Shown: positions 35,377-44,854, counted from the stretch's first letter. The stretch: DNA of 64,000 nucleotides from Porticoccaceae bacterium (GCA_021773435.1 JAJFKC010000030.1:124001-188000); one strand, 5' to 3'. Program-made: numbers and translations. Notes: generated by a model from the letters alone, not told the origin.

Positions 35377-35425
35377 TACTAGTAGACATACTAATTGACG
35401 TACTAAATTGACGTACTAACAATAG
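35377..35425. repeat. Four TACTA-led tandem units
   Basis: TACTAGTAGACA (35377), TACTAATTGACG (35389), TACTAAATTGACG (35401) and TACTAACAATAG (35414), period 12-13 bp. It occupies the entire gap between the aldolase-like and GFA genes. Confidence 0.8.
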
Positions 35426-35432
35426 TCCGAAA

Positions 35433-35801
35433 ATGAACGCTATATTCCCCGTCGAGGGCGGCTGCTTCTGCGGTAAGGTTCGCTATCAGATCGATCAAAT
35501 CAAGTTATCGCTAAATTGTCATTGCACGATGTGCCGTCGCACCAGCGGCGCACCTTTCGTAAGCTGGCTGCTAGTACCCAACGATCAGTTCCGCTATCTC
35601 ACCGGCAAACCTAAACACCTGCAATCTTCTGAGCACGGCGAACGCTGGTTCTGTGACAATTGTGGGACACCCATTTCGTGTGTTGTTCACGGCGACAAAG
35701 AAGACAAATACATCGATATCACGCTGGGTAGCCTGGACAGACCCAATGAATTCCCACCCAAAAAAGATTATTACCTGGACAGCAAGCTAAACTGGTTGTG
35801 A
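35433..35801 (+). CDS. GFA-family (CENP-V type) zinc protein
   Basis: A 122-residue protein with the cysteine set of glutathione-dependent formaldehyde-activating-like proteins: Cys11, Cys13, Cys29, Cys31, Cys34, Cys74 and Cys77, in GGCFCGKVRY, NCHCTMCRR and FCDNCGTPI. These bind two zinc ions. Formaldehyde-activating activity is proven only for a few relatives, and most have no known substrate. It may handle a reactive aldehyde released in the surrounding pathway; inference only. Confidence 0.85.
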   Translation: MNAIFPVEGGCFCGKVRYQIDQIKLSLNCHCTMCRRTSGAPFVSWLLVPNDQFRYLTGKPKHLQSSEHGERWFCDNCGTPISCVVHGDKEDKYIDITLGSLDRPNEFPPKKDYYLDSKLNWL

Positions 35802-35990
35802 TAAATCTGTTTAGGTGGCGATCCTGCACCTTTGCAGCGCCGCAAAGTTAAGGTGTTATACCCATCTGATAATGCACAACCAGACTTTGGCTCTTGTAAT
35901 AATTAAAACCAGATGGGCTCGAATGAACTGTCTCTGTCAGAAAACACCCCAGATCAAGTAATAAATTCGGTACACCGTTCGGGACAATGA

Positions 35991-36551
35991 ATGAGTCTTT
36001 TTGAATATTTATCAATCGCCATTTCGCTGGTTTTATCCTTTGCCGCAGTTCGACTTCTTGGCGGTTTACCCCATGCGATGGCTAAAAATCGGCGATATTG
36101 GATACACCTGACTGCCATCGTAATTCTGCTGGTGATGGTAATGGGGGTTTTCTGGGCGTTTTGGTCTTATCGAGAGGTGGTCTGGAATTTTCCAAAATTC
36201 ATTCTACTTATGACCATGCCCAGCACGCTCTATTTTATGTGTGCCTCGATCATTCCGGAAAATCCTGAGGCAATCGAGTCCTGGCAGGATTATTATTACT
36301 CCGTTCGCGTTCAATATTACGCTGGCGTTTGCTTATTTGCGCTTGCCATCATAGTTTCAACGACGGTCGTTTTGAATATGCCATGGAGCCATCCGGGGCG
36401 AGTGACCCATGTGTTCTTCTTTATTGTTGGCTTCCTAGGTGTATCGACTGCAAACGAGCGTATCCACGCTAGCATAGTGAGTTTCACTATATTTATGATG
36501 ATCTTTCTAGTAACGACTTTGTATTTGCAACCGGGCTCGCTATCTCGTTAA
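35991..36551 (+). CDS. Polytopic membrane protein of unknown function
   Basis: A 186-residue protein with about five to six hydrophobic helices (residues 5-25, 42-62, 66-87, 110-130, 140-160 and 163-178). No recognisable family signature. I cannot assign it; placement after the GFA gene and before a convergent TIGR03084 gene is the only clue. The spacer of about 190 bases before it includes a small GC hairpin (35830-35847) but no T-run. Confidence 0.65.
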   Translation: MSLFEYLSIAISLVLSFAAVRLLGGLPHAMAKNRRYWIHLTAIVILLVMVMGVFWAFWSYREVVWNFPKFILLMTMPSTLYFMCASIIPENPEAIESWQDYYYSVRVQYYAGVCLFALAIIVSTTVVLNMPWSHPGRVTHVFFFIVGFLGVSTANERIHASIVSFTIFMMIFLVTTLYLQPGSLSR

Positions 36552-36586
36552 GACAGACAAATCTCTAGCGATTGACGTCTCAAGCG

Positions 36587-37378
36587 TCACACCCTCGTGC
36601 CAGTCAGCGGCGGCTGTTCCGGCGGACCGGCAAAACACTGGGCAATCGCCATCCATTGTTTTGCCGGTTCACCTACTACCGATAATTTGGTATCGCCAAT
36701 ATTGCGCACCTGAGTCACCACCTGGCAAAATTCAACGGCCTGTCCGGTTATTTGATTGTCTTCCTGCGGTGTATTGAACTCCCACGTCTCCCCGCTGGGT
36801 GCAGTCAGCTTTAAATATGGCGATAAGCCCGGAACTTCTTGTTTACGATTCGCGAAGGTCCAGCCATAGGTTTTGGCGCCAATGATGGCGATATGACGAA
36901 TGCGATCGGTATGTTGACGTGGTGCGCCGAGTAAATCATAGACCTCCCAGCCATGAGCCCAGGTTTCCATTAGTCGAGCCGTGGCAAACATCTTAATGCC
37001 CATATCCGGCCCGGCCCAGGTCAGGCGCATATCCGGGTCACTTGCCGCAAAGCGATCACACATATCGATGAAATGGGTGCGCCACCTTTCCAGCATGGAT
37101 GTTCCAGATAGGCCATCCAACCATTGCCGGGTGTAGTCCACTAAACCTAAGCCGGATTGTTGGACTGTTTTCAGGAAAGCCAGGAACTCTTCGCTGCTCT
37201 TGTGGGAGGTTGCGCCCAGGAAATCACCGAAATAGAGATGCTGGACAACATCGTTAATCGTCCATGATTTAAAAGTGGTCTGCCGGGACCAGTCTTCTTC
37301 ATTGAGATCCTGAAGAAATGTGTAGAGTTCGTGACCCTCCGCACGAAGATCGTTAATAATCTCTACTAGATCAGCCAA
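36587..37378 (-). CDS. TIGR03084-type DinB/maleylpyruvate-isomerase-like protein
   Basis: A 263-residue protein of the four-helix DinB-like metal-binding superfamily. Landmarks: NDVVQHLYFGDF with the first metal His, RLMETWAHGWEVYDLLG with the HxxxV/E pair, and RHIAIIGAKTYGW. Members of this branch resemble mycothiol-dependent maleylpyruvate isomerases, found mostly in actinobacteria, which is curious for a bacterium that should use glutathione. The start is a TTG with GGGAG before it. It follows the amidohydrolase on the minus strand, separated by that gene's terminator. Confidence 0.8.
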   Translation of the reverse strand: MADLVEIINDLRAEGHELYTFLQDLNEEDWSRQTTFKSWTINDVVQHLYFGDFLGATSHKSSEEFLAFLKTVQQSGLGLVDYTRQWLDGLSGTSMLERWRTHFIDMCDRFAASDPDMRLTWAGPDMGIKMFATARLMETWAHGWEVYDLLGAPRQHTDRIRHIAIIGAKTYGWTFANRKQEVPGLSPYLKLTAPSGETWEFNTPQEDNQITGQAVEFCQVVTQVRNIGDTKLSVVGEPAKQWMAIAQCFAGPPEQPPLTGTRV

Positions 37379-37420
37379 TCATTTCTCCCAAAAGTCCTAC
37401 ATTAAAAATATAGGACACAT

Positions 37421-37452
37421 AAAAAAGCCAGGCACCATCGTGATGCCTGGCT
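37421..37452 (-). terminator. Intrinsic terminator after the amidohydrolase gene
   Basis: AGCCAGGCA (37426-37434) pairs with TGCCTGGCT (37444-37452), 9 bp with a 9-nt loop. The A-run at 37421-37426 is a T-run on the minus strand, so it ends the amidohydrolase transcript and insulates the TIGR03084 gene behind it. Confidence 0.92.
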
Positions 37453-37472
37453 AGTAATCTATATCAGCAGCT

Positions 37473-39353
37473 TTACTGGTTAGCCCGCACGGCGCGGCCA
37501 AGGGTTTGGGTACCCAGCGCGTCGGTGTAGCGACTACCCTCTTCCCAGGCTCTCACGCCGTTGATGTAGACCTGCTCGACCACACCGTCTGAACGGTTCA
37601 CTAGTACATCTTGCTCAAATAATTTGTGATAGACCTTGGTACGGCCCTTGTTCATATCATGGCTTTTCAGGTTATCCGGATTGATTAATGTGATATCGGC
37701 CTGCACACCCGGCTCGATGGTGCCGACATTAAGTCCGAAGAACTCAGCAGGTTCGCGAGTCAGTCGATGTACGGCATGGGCCACACGCTCTAAACCGCGT
37801 TTTTGTGCGATGCGCAGAGTGCCGAGGTTACCGTCATAAAATGACAGGTTGGTCAAATGTGCACCGGAATCATTGAAGCCAGGCAGAGCATTTTCATCGA
37901 ATAGAATCTCTTCGACGATATCTTCATCAATATTGGCAACATCTAACCACCAGCGAAAGCCGCCATCATATAGGCGCAAGCCCTGTAACCAAAACTCGCG
38001 GGGATGTACGGCTTCCTTGGGGAATTTGGCAAACTCGGCAGCTTCCGCTTCATTCCTGGCTCCGCTTTTACCCTCACTGTTAATATAGGCTGTTAAGCGT
38101 TCCAATACTGCAGCGAGGGTCTCGCCATCCCAATCTGGTACTGAGCAATCCTGAAAGGTCATCTTGTCAAAATTTATCTGGAACGTTGATTGATCTTTGT
38201 TGCCCCCCAGTTTGGTGAGATTGGCATCTGCGACCGTCATTTTCTCCCAATCGCCTTTAAAGCGCTCTAGCCAATCGGGATCATTAAACAAAGCGAGGCG
38301 AGCTTCTGGCTCGTCAGTCTCACAGGCGACAATCTGGCGGGTTGATTCTAATTCTTCAAAGATTGGACACATCATGCCGTCCGACCACATTCTGAAATTA
38401 CCACCCAGTGCCTGAAAGTGGATATTGCCTTTGAATATTTTGGAGTTGATGACCTTGCCCAGGTTCAGCATTTTTTTCCAAATGCCGGGTACGGAGACAA
38501 AATCAACTGCCGTGAGGGCGGATATTTTTAGCGCTTTACCGCGGAAACGTCCCGCCGACCAGAAATAGCGTTTCAGTGTGCGCAACATTTTTTCGCCATC
38601 GGGATTGGTTTGCCAAACACCGCCATGCTTTCGAACAATTTCAAGGCAGGGTCGCAACTCGTCGCATTCGGCAAAGTGGCTCGGGATACGTTCCATTTTA
38701 TTTGGGTCATTGGCCAGATAATGAAAAACAATCTGGTCGGTAGAAAGACCCATGTAACCCTCCGCCATGCACTCTTCCATAATCGCCAGCATTTTGGTTT
38801 TTTCTTCTTTGTTCGGTGGTCGGCTGATCGAATTTTTGGTACCCATAACCTCGACGCGTAACATAGAGTGAGGGACAAACGCTGCAACATTAGGTCCGAG
38901 AGGGATGTTGGCAAAATGATGGAGATAATCGGTGGCATTGTCCCAGTTAATATTCTCAATGCACTTGGACAATACGTTTTTTGGCATATTTTCAACGCGG
39001 GTAAAGCAATCCAGAATAGGGTCTTCATTTTCATTTTGCTGGGCACCAAAAGCGGTACCTAATGAACAATTACCAACCAGAACTGTGGTCGTGCCATGAC
39101 GAACTGCTTCGCCGAGACCGGGATTAACTTCGACTTCAAGATCGAGATGGGTGTGAATATCGAGTAAACCGGGCATTAACCACCGGCCTTCAGCGTTAAC
39201 GGTTTCACCGACCGTGCCGACATCAAGGTTGGCACCCCGTGCCAGAATCTTGCCATCGAGAATGGCCAGATCTTCGACAACGGGACTATTACCACTGCCG
39301 TCGAATACCAGCGCATTTTGAATCAGGGTATCGCATTGATTAAGTTGTGCCAT
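37473..39353 (-). CDS. D-aminoacylase-like amidohydrolase
   Basis: Metal-dependent amidohydrolase of 626 residues, close to N-acyl-D-amino-acid deacylase-type enzymes. Metal ligands His67 and His69 in DIHTHLD, the conserved Cys96 in VGNCSLG, and the catalytic-base region FNDSGAHLTN with PAEFFGLNVGTIEPG near the end. The family hydrolyses N-acyl, lactam or imide bonds; marine catabolic clusters carry long members like this with unknown substrates. A typical ATG start. It might open a ring or amide in the pathway of the neighbouring genes, but this is not shown. Confidence 0.88.
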   Translation of the reverse strand: MAQLNQCDTLIQNALVFDGSGNSPVVEDLAILDGKILARGANLDVGTVGETVNAEGRWLMPGLLDIHTHLDLEVEVNPGLGEAVRHGTTTVLVGNCSLGTAFGAQQNENEDPILDCFTRVENMPKNVLSKCIENINWDNATDYLHHFANIPLGPNVAAFVPHSMLRVEVMGTKNSISRPPNKEEKTKMLAIMEECMAEGYMGLSTDQIVFHYLANDPNKMERIPSHFAECDELRPCLEIVRKHGGVWQTNPDGEKMLRTLKRYFWSAGRFRGKALKISALTAVDFVSVPGIWKKMLNLGKVINSKIFKGNIHFQALGGNFRMWSDGMMCPIFEELESTRQIVACETDEPEARLALFNDPDWLERFKGDWEKMTVADANLTKLGGNKDQSTFQINFDKMTFQDCSVPDWDGETLAAVLERLTAYINSEGKSGARNEAEAAEFAKFPKEAVHPREFWLQGLRLYDGGFRWWLDVANIDEDIVEEILFDENALPGFNDSGAHLTNLSFYDGNLGTLRIAQKRGLERVAHAVHRLTREPAEFFGLNVGTIEPGVQADITLINPDNLKSHDMNKGRTKVYHKLFEQDVLVNRSDGVVEQVYINGVRAWEEGSRYTDALGTQTLGRAVRANQ

Positions 39354-39506
39354 ATCTTGCCGCCACTTAGCTAATAATTTGGCCTGGGATTTTGACGCAA
39401 TAGATTGACATAAATCAAGTGCCGTTACTAATCTTGCCTCAGGTCTTTTATACGATTAGTTTATATCGAGCTTGCGTGGTTGCCGACGGGATCTGTTCTC
39501 GGCGCT

Positions 39507-40922
39507 TTATTCTCTACGCCACCGCGTGCCTTCACGGGAATCTTCAAGGATGACACCCAGACCCTGTAATTGCTCGCGTAGTTCGTCAGCCCTCGCGTAA
39601 TCTTTAGCGGTTTTCGCCGCTTCTCTTTCAGTGATTAGTATTTCGATCTGCTGTTCAGACAGGCCATCCGATGCCGATTGCCCCAATGTACCCCCGCCCT
39701 GCAAAAACGTTTCAGGGTCCGCATCAAGTAAACCTAACAAAGCGCCCAGACCTTTTAACTGGGCGGCCAGATGACGTGCATCTGAGCGCTGCTCCCTCGC
39801 TGCCGTGTTTAGCTCCCGCACCAAATCGTACATCGCGGCAAAGGCTTCACGGGTATTAAAATCGTCATTCATGGCCTCGGTAAAACGTTTGTACCAGGAA
39901 CTTTGTTTTAACTCATCATCGTTGAGCAACGCGACATCGCTAAAATCACGCAAGGCCTGATAAAAACGCTCTAAACCCTGGCGAGCTTCGATTAAATTAT
40001 CCTCAGAATAATTAATCGGGCTGCGGTAGTGGCTAGACAGCAGAAAGAAGCGCACCACCTCGGGGTGATATTTTTTTAATACTTCACGAATGGTGAAAAA
40101 ATTATTCAGCGATTTGGACATTTTCTCGTCGTCCACACGCACGGCTCCTGCATGCATCCAATAGTGGACGAAGGTCTTACCGGTCGCCGCCTCGCTTTGG
40201 GCTATTTCGTTTTCGTGATGGGGAAAAGGCAGGTCCGGCCCACCACCGTGAATATCAAAGGTCTCACCCAGCGTGGAGGTGGACATGGCTGAGCACTCAA
40301 TGTGCCAACCCGGTCGGCCTCGTCCCAGGGGTGAATCCCAGCCGGTTTCGTCTTCCGCGGCGGCTTTCCACAAGGCAAAATCACGGGGGTCCTCCTTTGC
40401 TTCATCGGGTTCAACACGGGCACCACTGAGTAGCTCATCGAGATTTATGTTAGTTAATTTGCCGTAATCCGGAAATCGTTTAACCCGATAGTAAATATCA
40501 CCATTATCTGCCCGATAGGCATAATGATTGTCCACCAGGTTTTGAATCATGTTAATAATATTGTCGATATGGCCGGTGGCCCGGGGTTCGCTATCAGGTT
40601 CTAATACGGCCAGAGCGCGCTCATCTTCGTGCATGGCGTTGATCATGCGCGCAGTCAGCTTGGTGTAGTCCTCGTTGTTTTCGGCGGCGCGATTAAGAAT
40701 CTTATCGTCGATATCAGTAATATTACGCACATAGTTCACCTGCCAATCCTGGCTACGTAGGTAGCGGGTGATCGCATCAAAGGCGACCAGCACCCTGGCG
40801 TGACCAATATGGCAATAGTCATACACCGTAATGCCACACACATAGAGACCAATTTCGCCTTCGCGGATAGGTCGGAAAGTCTCTTTTTTGCGAGTGAGTG
40901 TGTTGTATATCTTTAAGGTCAT
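39507..40922 (-). CDS. cysS: Cysteinyl-tRNA synthetase
   Basis: Class I synthetase charging tRNA-Cys, 471 residues. Zinc Cys29 in YVCGITVYD, HIGH at 38-41, zinc-site motifs near GWHIECSAM, and KMSKSLNN. Complete and normal length. It lies downstream of glnS on the same strand, 73 bases apart, the Pseudomonas-like arrangement. Confidence 0.97.
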   Translation of the reverse strand: MTLKIYNTLTRKKETFRPIREGEIGLYVCGITVYDYCHIGHARVLVAFDAITRYLRSQDWQVNYVRNITDIDDKILNRAAENNEDYTKLTARMINAMHEDERALAVLEPDSEPRATGHIDNIINMIQNLVDNHYAYRADNGDIYYRVKRFPDYGKLTNINLDELLSGARVEPDEAKEDPRDFALWKAAAEDETGWDSPLGRGRPGWHIECSAMSTSTLGETFDIHGGGPDLPFPHHENEIAQSEAATGKTFVHYWMHAGAVRVDDEKMSKSLNNFFTIREVLKKYHPEVVRFFLLSSHYRSPINYSEDNLIEARQGLERFYQALRDFSDVALLNDDELKQSSWYKRFTEAMNDDFNTREAFAAMYDLVRELNTAAREQRSDARHLAAQLKGLGALLGLLDADPETFLQGGGTLGQSASDGLSEQQIEILITEREAAKTAKDYARADELREQLQGLGVILEDSREGTRWRRE

Positions 40923-40995
40923 AAGTTCTAACTTATTTGATGAGCGTTAATGGGTGTTATCTAGCCAATGGGAAGCGATGTGAATTTCCGCTCCT

Positions 40996-42666
40996 CTATT
41001 TTTTTGACCAGGTATCTCGCAAGGAAATGGTGCGGTTGAAGATCGGGCGTTCCGTAGTGCCGTCACGATCATCCAGGCAGAAATACCCTTCCCGCTCAAA
41101 CTGATAAGTGGTACCGACTTGAGCAGTGGTCAACGATGCTTCAGCCACACAATTGGATAAGATCGTCAACGACGCTGGATTAATCGAATCCAGGAAATTT
41201 TTGTCCCCTGCATCCGGTTCGGGATCACTAAATAGTCGGTCATACAGCCTCACTTCGCAGGGCACGCAATCATGGGCCGCAACCCAATGAATAACGCCTC
41301 GAGGTTTTATTCCCTCGGGCGGATTTTCGCCCACCGTGTTGAGCACGATCGAAGCAAGAATTTCAATCACCTGCCCTGCTTCATCGTGTACGGCAGCGTC
41401 AGCCTTGATTACATGGGCGCCGCGCAGTCGTACATAATCACCCAGGACCAGGCGCTTAAATTTTTTCTTCGAGAGACTAGTGTCCTCGGTGAAATCAGCC
41501 CGATCAATATAAAGCACCTGTCCGAAAGGTAAATGGCGTTCACCCATCTCCTCACGGGTTGGATGATTCGGCACGGCTAACTGAATCTGCTGGTCTTCAG
41601 GCCAGTTGCCCAGAGTGACCTTGATCGGGTTTAAAACACACATGGCCCTTGGCGAATGGTCATTTAAGTTCTGTCGAATAAAATGATCGAACTGGGCCAT
41701 ATCAACCGTGCCATCGGTTTTTGCTACCGCGAGGCTGTCGCAAAAATCGCGCACCGCCGCAGCGGGCACGCCTCGTCTGCGTAAGCCGGCCAGTGTTGGC
41801 AGGCGCGGGTCATTCCAGCCATCGACATGATTTTCATCAACGAGCTGCTTAAGCTTACGTTTGCTGGTCACGGTGTAATTGAGATTAAGGCGGCCAAATT
41901 CATACTGGCGAGGCGTCGATGGCACCGGCAGGTTTTGGATAAACCATTCGTACAGTGGCCGGTGATCGGCAAACTCCAGTGTGCAAATGGAGTGGCTAAT
42001 GCCTTCGATGGCATCTTCCTGACCATGGGCAAAATCGTACGATGGATAGACATGCCAGCTATCGCCCGTGCGATGATGGCCAGACTGTTTGACCCTGTAT
42101 AAAACTGGATCGCGCAGATTCATATTCGGTGAGGCCATATCAATTTTGGCGCGTAGCACCATGCGGCCCTCTTCGATATCGCCATCGCGCATTTGCCTGA
42201 GCAAAGTCAGGCTTTCATCGGCTGGCCTGTCCCGGTGGGGACTATTCTTGCCTGGCTCAGTTAGCGTGCCCCGGTATTCGCGGGTTTGCTCCGGGCTTAA
42301 CTCGCAGATATAGGCTTTGCCATTGACAATAAGCTCTTCTGCCCAGGCATAAAGCTGCTCGAAATAATCCGATGCATAACGAATTTCACCGTGCCACTGA
42401 AAACCTAACCAGCGAATATCCTCAGTAATGGCCTGAACAAACTCATCGCTTTCTTTCGCGGGGTTGGTGTCATCGAAGCGCAGATGACAATCCCCACCAA
42501 ATTCTTCGGCCAGGCCAAAATTCAGGCAGATCGATTTAGCATGACCAATATGCAGATAGCCATTTGGCTCAGGAGGAAATCGAGTCACGACCCGTTCGGT
42601 CGTATTGTCCCGCAAATCCTGGCTAATAATTTGTTCGATAAAATTTGATGGCTTGGGTTTGTCCAT
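40996..42666 (-). CDS. glnS: Glutaminyl-tRNA synthetase
   Basis: Class I synthetase charging tRNA-Gln, 556 residues. PPEPNGYLHIGHAKS holds HIGH at 39-42; the KMSKS-equivalent is VTSKRKLKQLV. The C-terminal anticodon-binding barrels are complete. Divergent from ppiB with about 180 bases between start codons. Confidence 0.97.
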   Translation of the reverse strand: MDKPKPSNFIEQIISQDLRDNTTERVVTRFPPEPNGYLHIGHAKSICLNFGLAEEFGGDCHLRFDDTNPAKESDEFVQAITEDIRWLGFQWHGEIRYASDYFEQLYAWAEELIVNGKAYICELSPEQTREYRGTLTEPGKNSPHRDRPADESLTLLRQMRDGDIEEGRMVLRAKIDMASPNMNLRDPVLYRVKQSGHHRTGDSWHVYPSYDFAHGQEDAIEGISHSICTLEFADHRPLYEWFIQNLPVPSTPRQYEFGRLNLNYTVTSKRKLKQLVDENHVDGWNDPRLPTLAGLRRRGVPAAAVRDFCDSLAVAKTDGTVDMAQFDHFIRQNLNDHSPRAMCVLNPIKVTLGNWPEDQQIQLAVPNHPTREEMGERHLPFGQVLYIDRADFTEDTSLSKKKFKRLVLGDYVRLRGAHVIKADAAVHDEAGQVIEILASIVLNTVGENPPEGIKPRGVIHWVAAHDCVPCEVRLYDRLFSDPEPDAGDKNFLDSINPASLTILSNCVAEASLTTAQVGTTYQFEREGYFCLDDRDGTTERPIFNRTISLRDTWSKK

Positions 42667-42843
42667 TTAATTCCATGTGACTGACATTGGGCAGGCGCAA
42701 TTATACCGGCCTCAACTGAGGTTGATAACCCGCTTAAGCAGGTGGGGAAATTTAATTCCGATCGCTGTCTTATTCCATTCACGGAGCAAAGTCCTTATCA
42801 TCCCCTTCCCTTATCCCCGTCTGTGACTTACACAAGGAATTTT

Positions 42844-43353
42844 ATGATTACTCTGCATACCAATTTTGGTGACATCGATATCGAACTGGATTTTGATAAA
42901 GCACCGATAAGCGCTGCTAATTTCCTGCAATATTGCCGGGATGAATTTTACAATGAGACTATTTTCCACCGGGTGATCGATGGCTTTATGGTTCAGGGCG
43001 GCGGGATGAATGCCGATATGTCTGAAAAATCCTCCCGTGCTGCTATCGTCAACGAAGCCGATAACGGCCTAAGTAACGACACCGGCACACTGGCTATGGC
43101 GCGAACAAATGTGCCCGACTCCGCAAGTTCCCAGTTTTTTATCAATATTGCTGACAACCATTTTCTCAATCACACGGCAAAAACGCCTCAAGGATGGGGT
43201 TATGCAGTATTTGGTAAAGTCACTTCAGGTATGGATGTGGTTGAAAAAATTAAGAAAGTAGACACCGGCTCTGCAGGTCCCCATCAGGATGTGCCAACGG
43301 AATCGGTTCTTCTCGAACGGACCTCTATTTCGGACACCTACACCGATCGTTAA
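42844..43353 (+). CDS. ppiB: Peptidyl-prolyl cis-trans isomerase B (cyclophilin)
   Basis: Cytoplasmic cyclophilin that speeds proline isomerisation. [14 protein letters not shown] and [15 protein letters not shown] are the catalytic landmarks. AAGGAA just before the ATG at 42844 sets the start at 169 residues, the family length; the frame is open to 42742. It precedes lpxH by 81 bases on the same strand. Confidence 0.95.
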   Translation: MITLHTNFGDIDIELDFDKAPISAANFLQYCRDEFYNETIFHRVIDGFMVQGGGMNADMSEKSSRAAIVNEADNGLSNDTGTLAMARTNVPDSASSQFFINIADNHFLNHTAKTPQGWGYAVFGKVTSGMDVVEKIKKVDTGSAGPHQDVPTESVLLERTSISDTYTDR

Positions 43354-43434
43354 TCCGGTTGCTGGGTCGAGGTCTTATCCATCCTCTGCTCTGGCCCTTG
43401 TTTAACAGTCCTCTCACCCGCACTATCTAGCAAC

Positions 43435-44169
43435 TTGAAAACCCTGCTAATTTCCGACTTACATCTTTCATCGGATCGCCCTGCCGTGACCGAGGCATTC
43501 ACTCGGTTTTTGATAGAACAGGCCAGCGAGTGCCAGACTTTGTATATTCTGGGCGATCTCTTTGAAGTGTGGATCGGCGATGATGATTCCGCACCACTGG
43601 CCCAACATGTTATCCAGCAACTTAGGGCTCTCACCGAAAAGGGTACGGAGCTCAATATCATGCATGGCAACAGGGATTTTGCTCTGGGTCGACGTTTCGC
43701 TCAAGAGACCGGCTGCTCTTTGATGCAAGACCTTGAGGTGATAAATCTTTACGGCGAAAAAGTGCTGCTGCTGCACGGCGATACCTTGTGTACTGATGAC
43801 CTTGACTACCAGAAGACTCGACGGTTGATTCGCAATCCGGTTTTACTGAGTTTCATGAAACGCCTGCCACTCAAAATGCGGCAACAATTAGCGATCCGCG
43901 CTCGAACAAAAAGTCTGGCCTCAACGAACATGAAAACCGATGCCATTATGGATGTCAGCCAAACAAGCGTTGTCTCCACATTAATTAATCAGGGTGTAAC
44001 AACTATGATTCATGGTCACACTCATCGACCCAAAGATCATTCGGTTGCACTGATGGTCGCTGATGTCAAACAAACTGGGCGGCGAATTGTACTGGGGGAC
44101 TGGAGCGACAAGGGCTGGTTTATTGAAGCCTCTTCAGCCGGGTTGAGTCTGGAATCATTTCAGATTTAG
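43435..44169 (+). CDS. lpxH: UDP-2,3-diacylglucosamine hydrolase LpxH
   Basis: Metallophosphoesterase of lipid A synthesis that turns UDP-2,3-diacylglucosamine into lipid X. Complete motif set: SDLHLSSDRP, GDLFEVWIGDD, GNRDFALG, LHGDTLCTDD and HGHTHRP. The start is a TTG at 43435, since alignment begins KTLLISDLHL and no ATG is nearby. 244 residues. Follows ppiB. Confidence 0.95.
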   Translation: MKTLLISDLHLSSDRPAVTEAFTRFLIEQASECQTLYILGDLFEVWIGDDDSAPLAQHVIQQLRALTEKGTELNIMHGNRDFALGRRFAQETGCSLMQDLEVINLYGEKVLLLHGDTLCTDDLDYQKTRRLIRNPVLLSFMKRLPLKMRQQLAIRARTKSLASTNMKTDAIMDVSQTSVVSTLINQGVTTMIHGHTHRPKDHSVALMVADVKQTGRRIVLGDWSDKGWFIEASSAGLSLESFQI

Positions 44170-44200
44170 CATCGTAAACAATCAGTTTTCTAACTTTACC

Positions 44201-44815
44201 CTAGCTAAGCGGCCCCGAATGAAATCTGAATTCGTGACAGGGCTTTAATATAAGTTCGCGCTCCCTGACCGCAAAGTGATCGATACGCGGAGTGATATCT
44301 TCTCCGGCAAATTTCTTTGCCAACTTTAGATAGTCCTCGAAATGCCGCATTTCTGATTTCAATAAAGACCGATAAAAAGTTTGCAGCTCTTCATCGAGAT
44401 ACCCAGATAATTTATCAAAGCGCTCGCAGGATCGGGCTTCAATCAGCGCACTGGCAATCAATGTATCGACGAGGCGATGTGGTTCAACAGTGCGAATCAA
44501 CTTGCGCAGCTCGCCCGCGTACGAGCAGGCTGAGATATGGACATAGGACACATGACGACGCTTCATCAACTGAATCACCTGCTCGAAATGACGTAGCTCT
44601 TCACGGGCTAATTTAGATAATTTGTTAAGCAACTGATGGTGCTCGGTGTAGCGATAAATAAGACTTAAAGCGGTACTGGCAGCTTTCTTCTCGCAGTTCG
44701 CATGATCGACCAGCAGTACATCGAGATTTTCAAGGGCAGCGTCTACCCAGGCATCAGGTGTTGCACAGGGCAAAATTTGCTCTATGGCTTCAAGGTTTAA
44801 CGTCTGACTACGCAA
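44201..44815 (-). CDS. miaE: tRNA 2-methylthio-cis-ribozeatin hydroxylase MiaE
   Basis: Non-heme diiron enzyme that hydroxylates the isopentenyl side chain at A37. The ferritin-like iron ligands are visible in VDHANCEKKAASTA, REELRHFEQV, EARSCERF and KSEMRHFEDYL. 204 residues; start TTG at 44815. Convergent with lpxH, upstream neighbour is a GST gene on the same strand. Confidence 0.93.
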   Translation of the reverse strand: MRSQTLNLEAIEQILPCATPDAWVDAALENLDVLLVDHANCEKKAASTALSLIYRYTEHHQLLNKLSKLAREELRHFEQVIQLMKRRHVSYVHISACSYAGELRKLIRTVEPHRLVDTLIASALIEARSCERFDKLSGYLDEELQTFYRSLLKSEMRHFEDYLKLAKKFAGEDITPRIDHFAVRERELILKPCHEFRFHSGPLS

Positions 44816-44817
44816 CT

Positions 44818-44842
44818 ATCTAGACTCTAATTCTAGACTATA
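44818..44842. repeat. TCTAGACT near-tandem pair
   Basis: ATCTAGACTCTA (44818-44829) and TTCTAGACTATA (44831-44842), 13-base period, in the 39-base gap between the miaE and GST genes. Confidence 0.6.
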
Positions 44843-44854
44843 TTACTAACTATT

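Noticed and set aside
35861-35917. CCCATCTG and CAGATGGG inverted pair 41 bases apart
   Set aside because: Eight bases, long loop, no T-run; not a terminator or a clear operator.
25081-39353. Genomic island by recent transfer
   Set aside because: No integrase, insertion sequence, flanking tRNA or obvious composition break was seen; the block reads like the rest.
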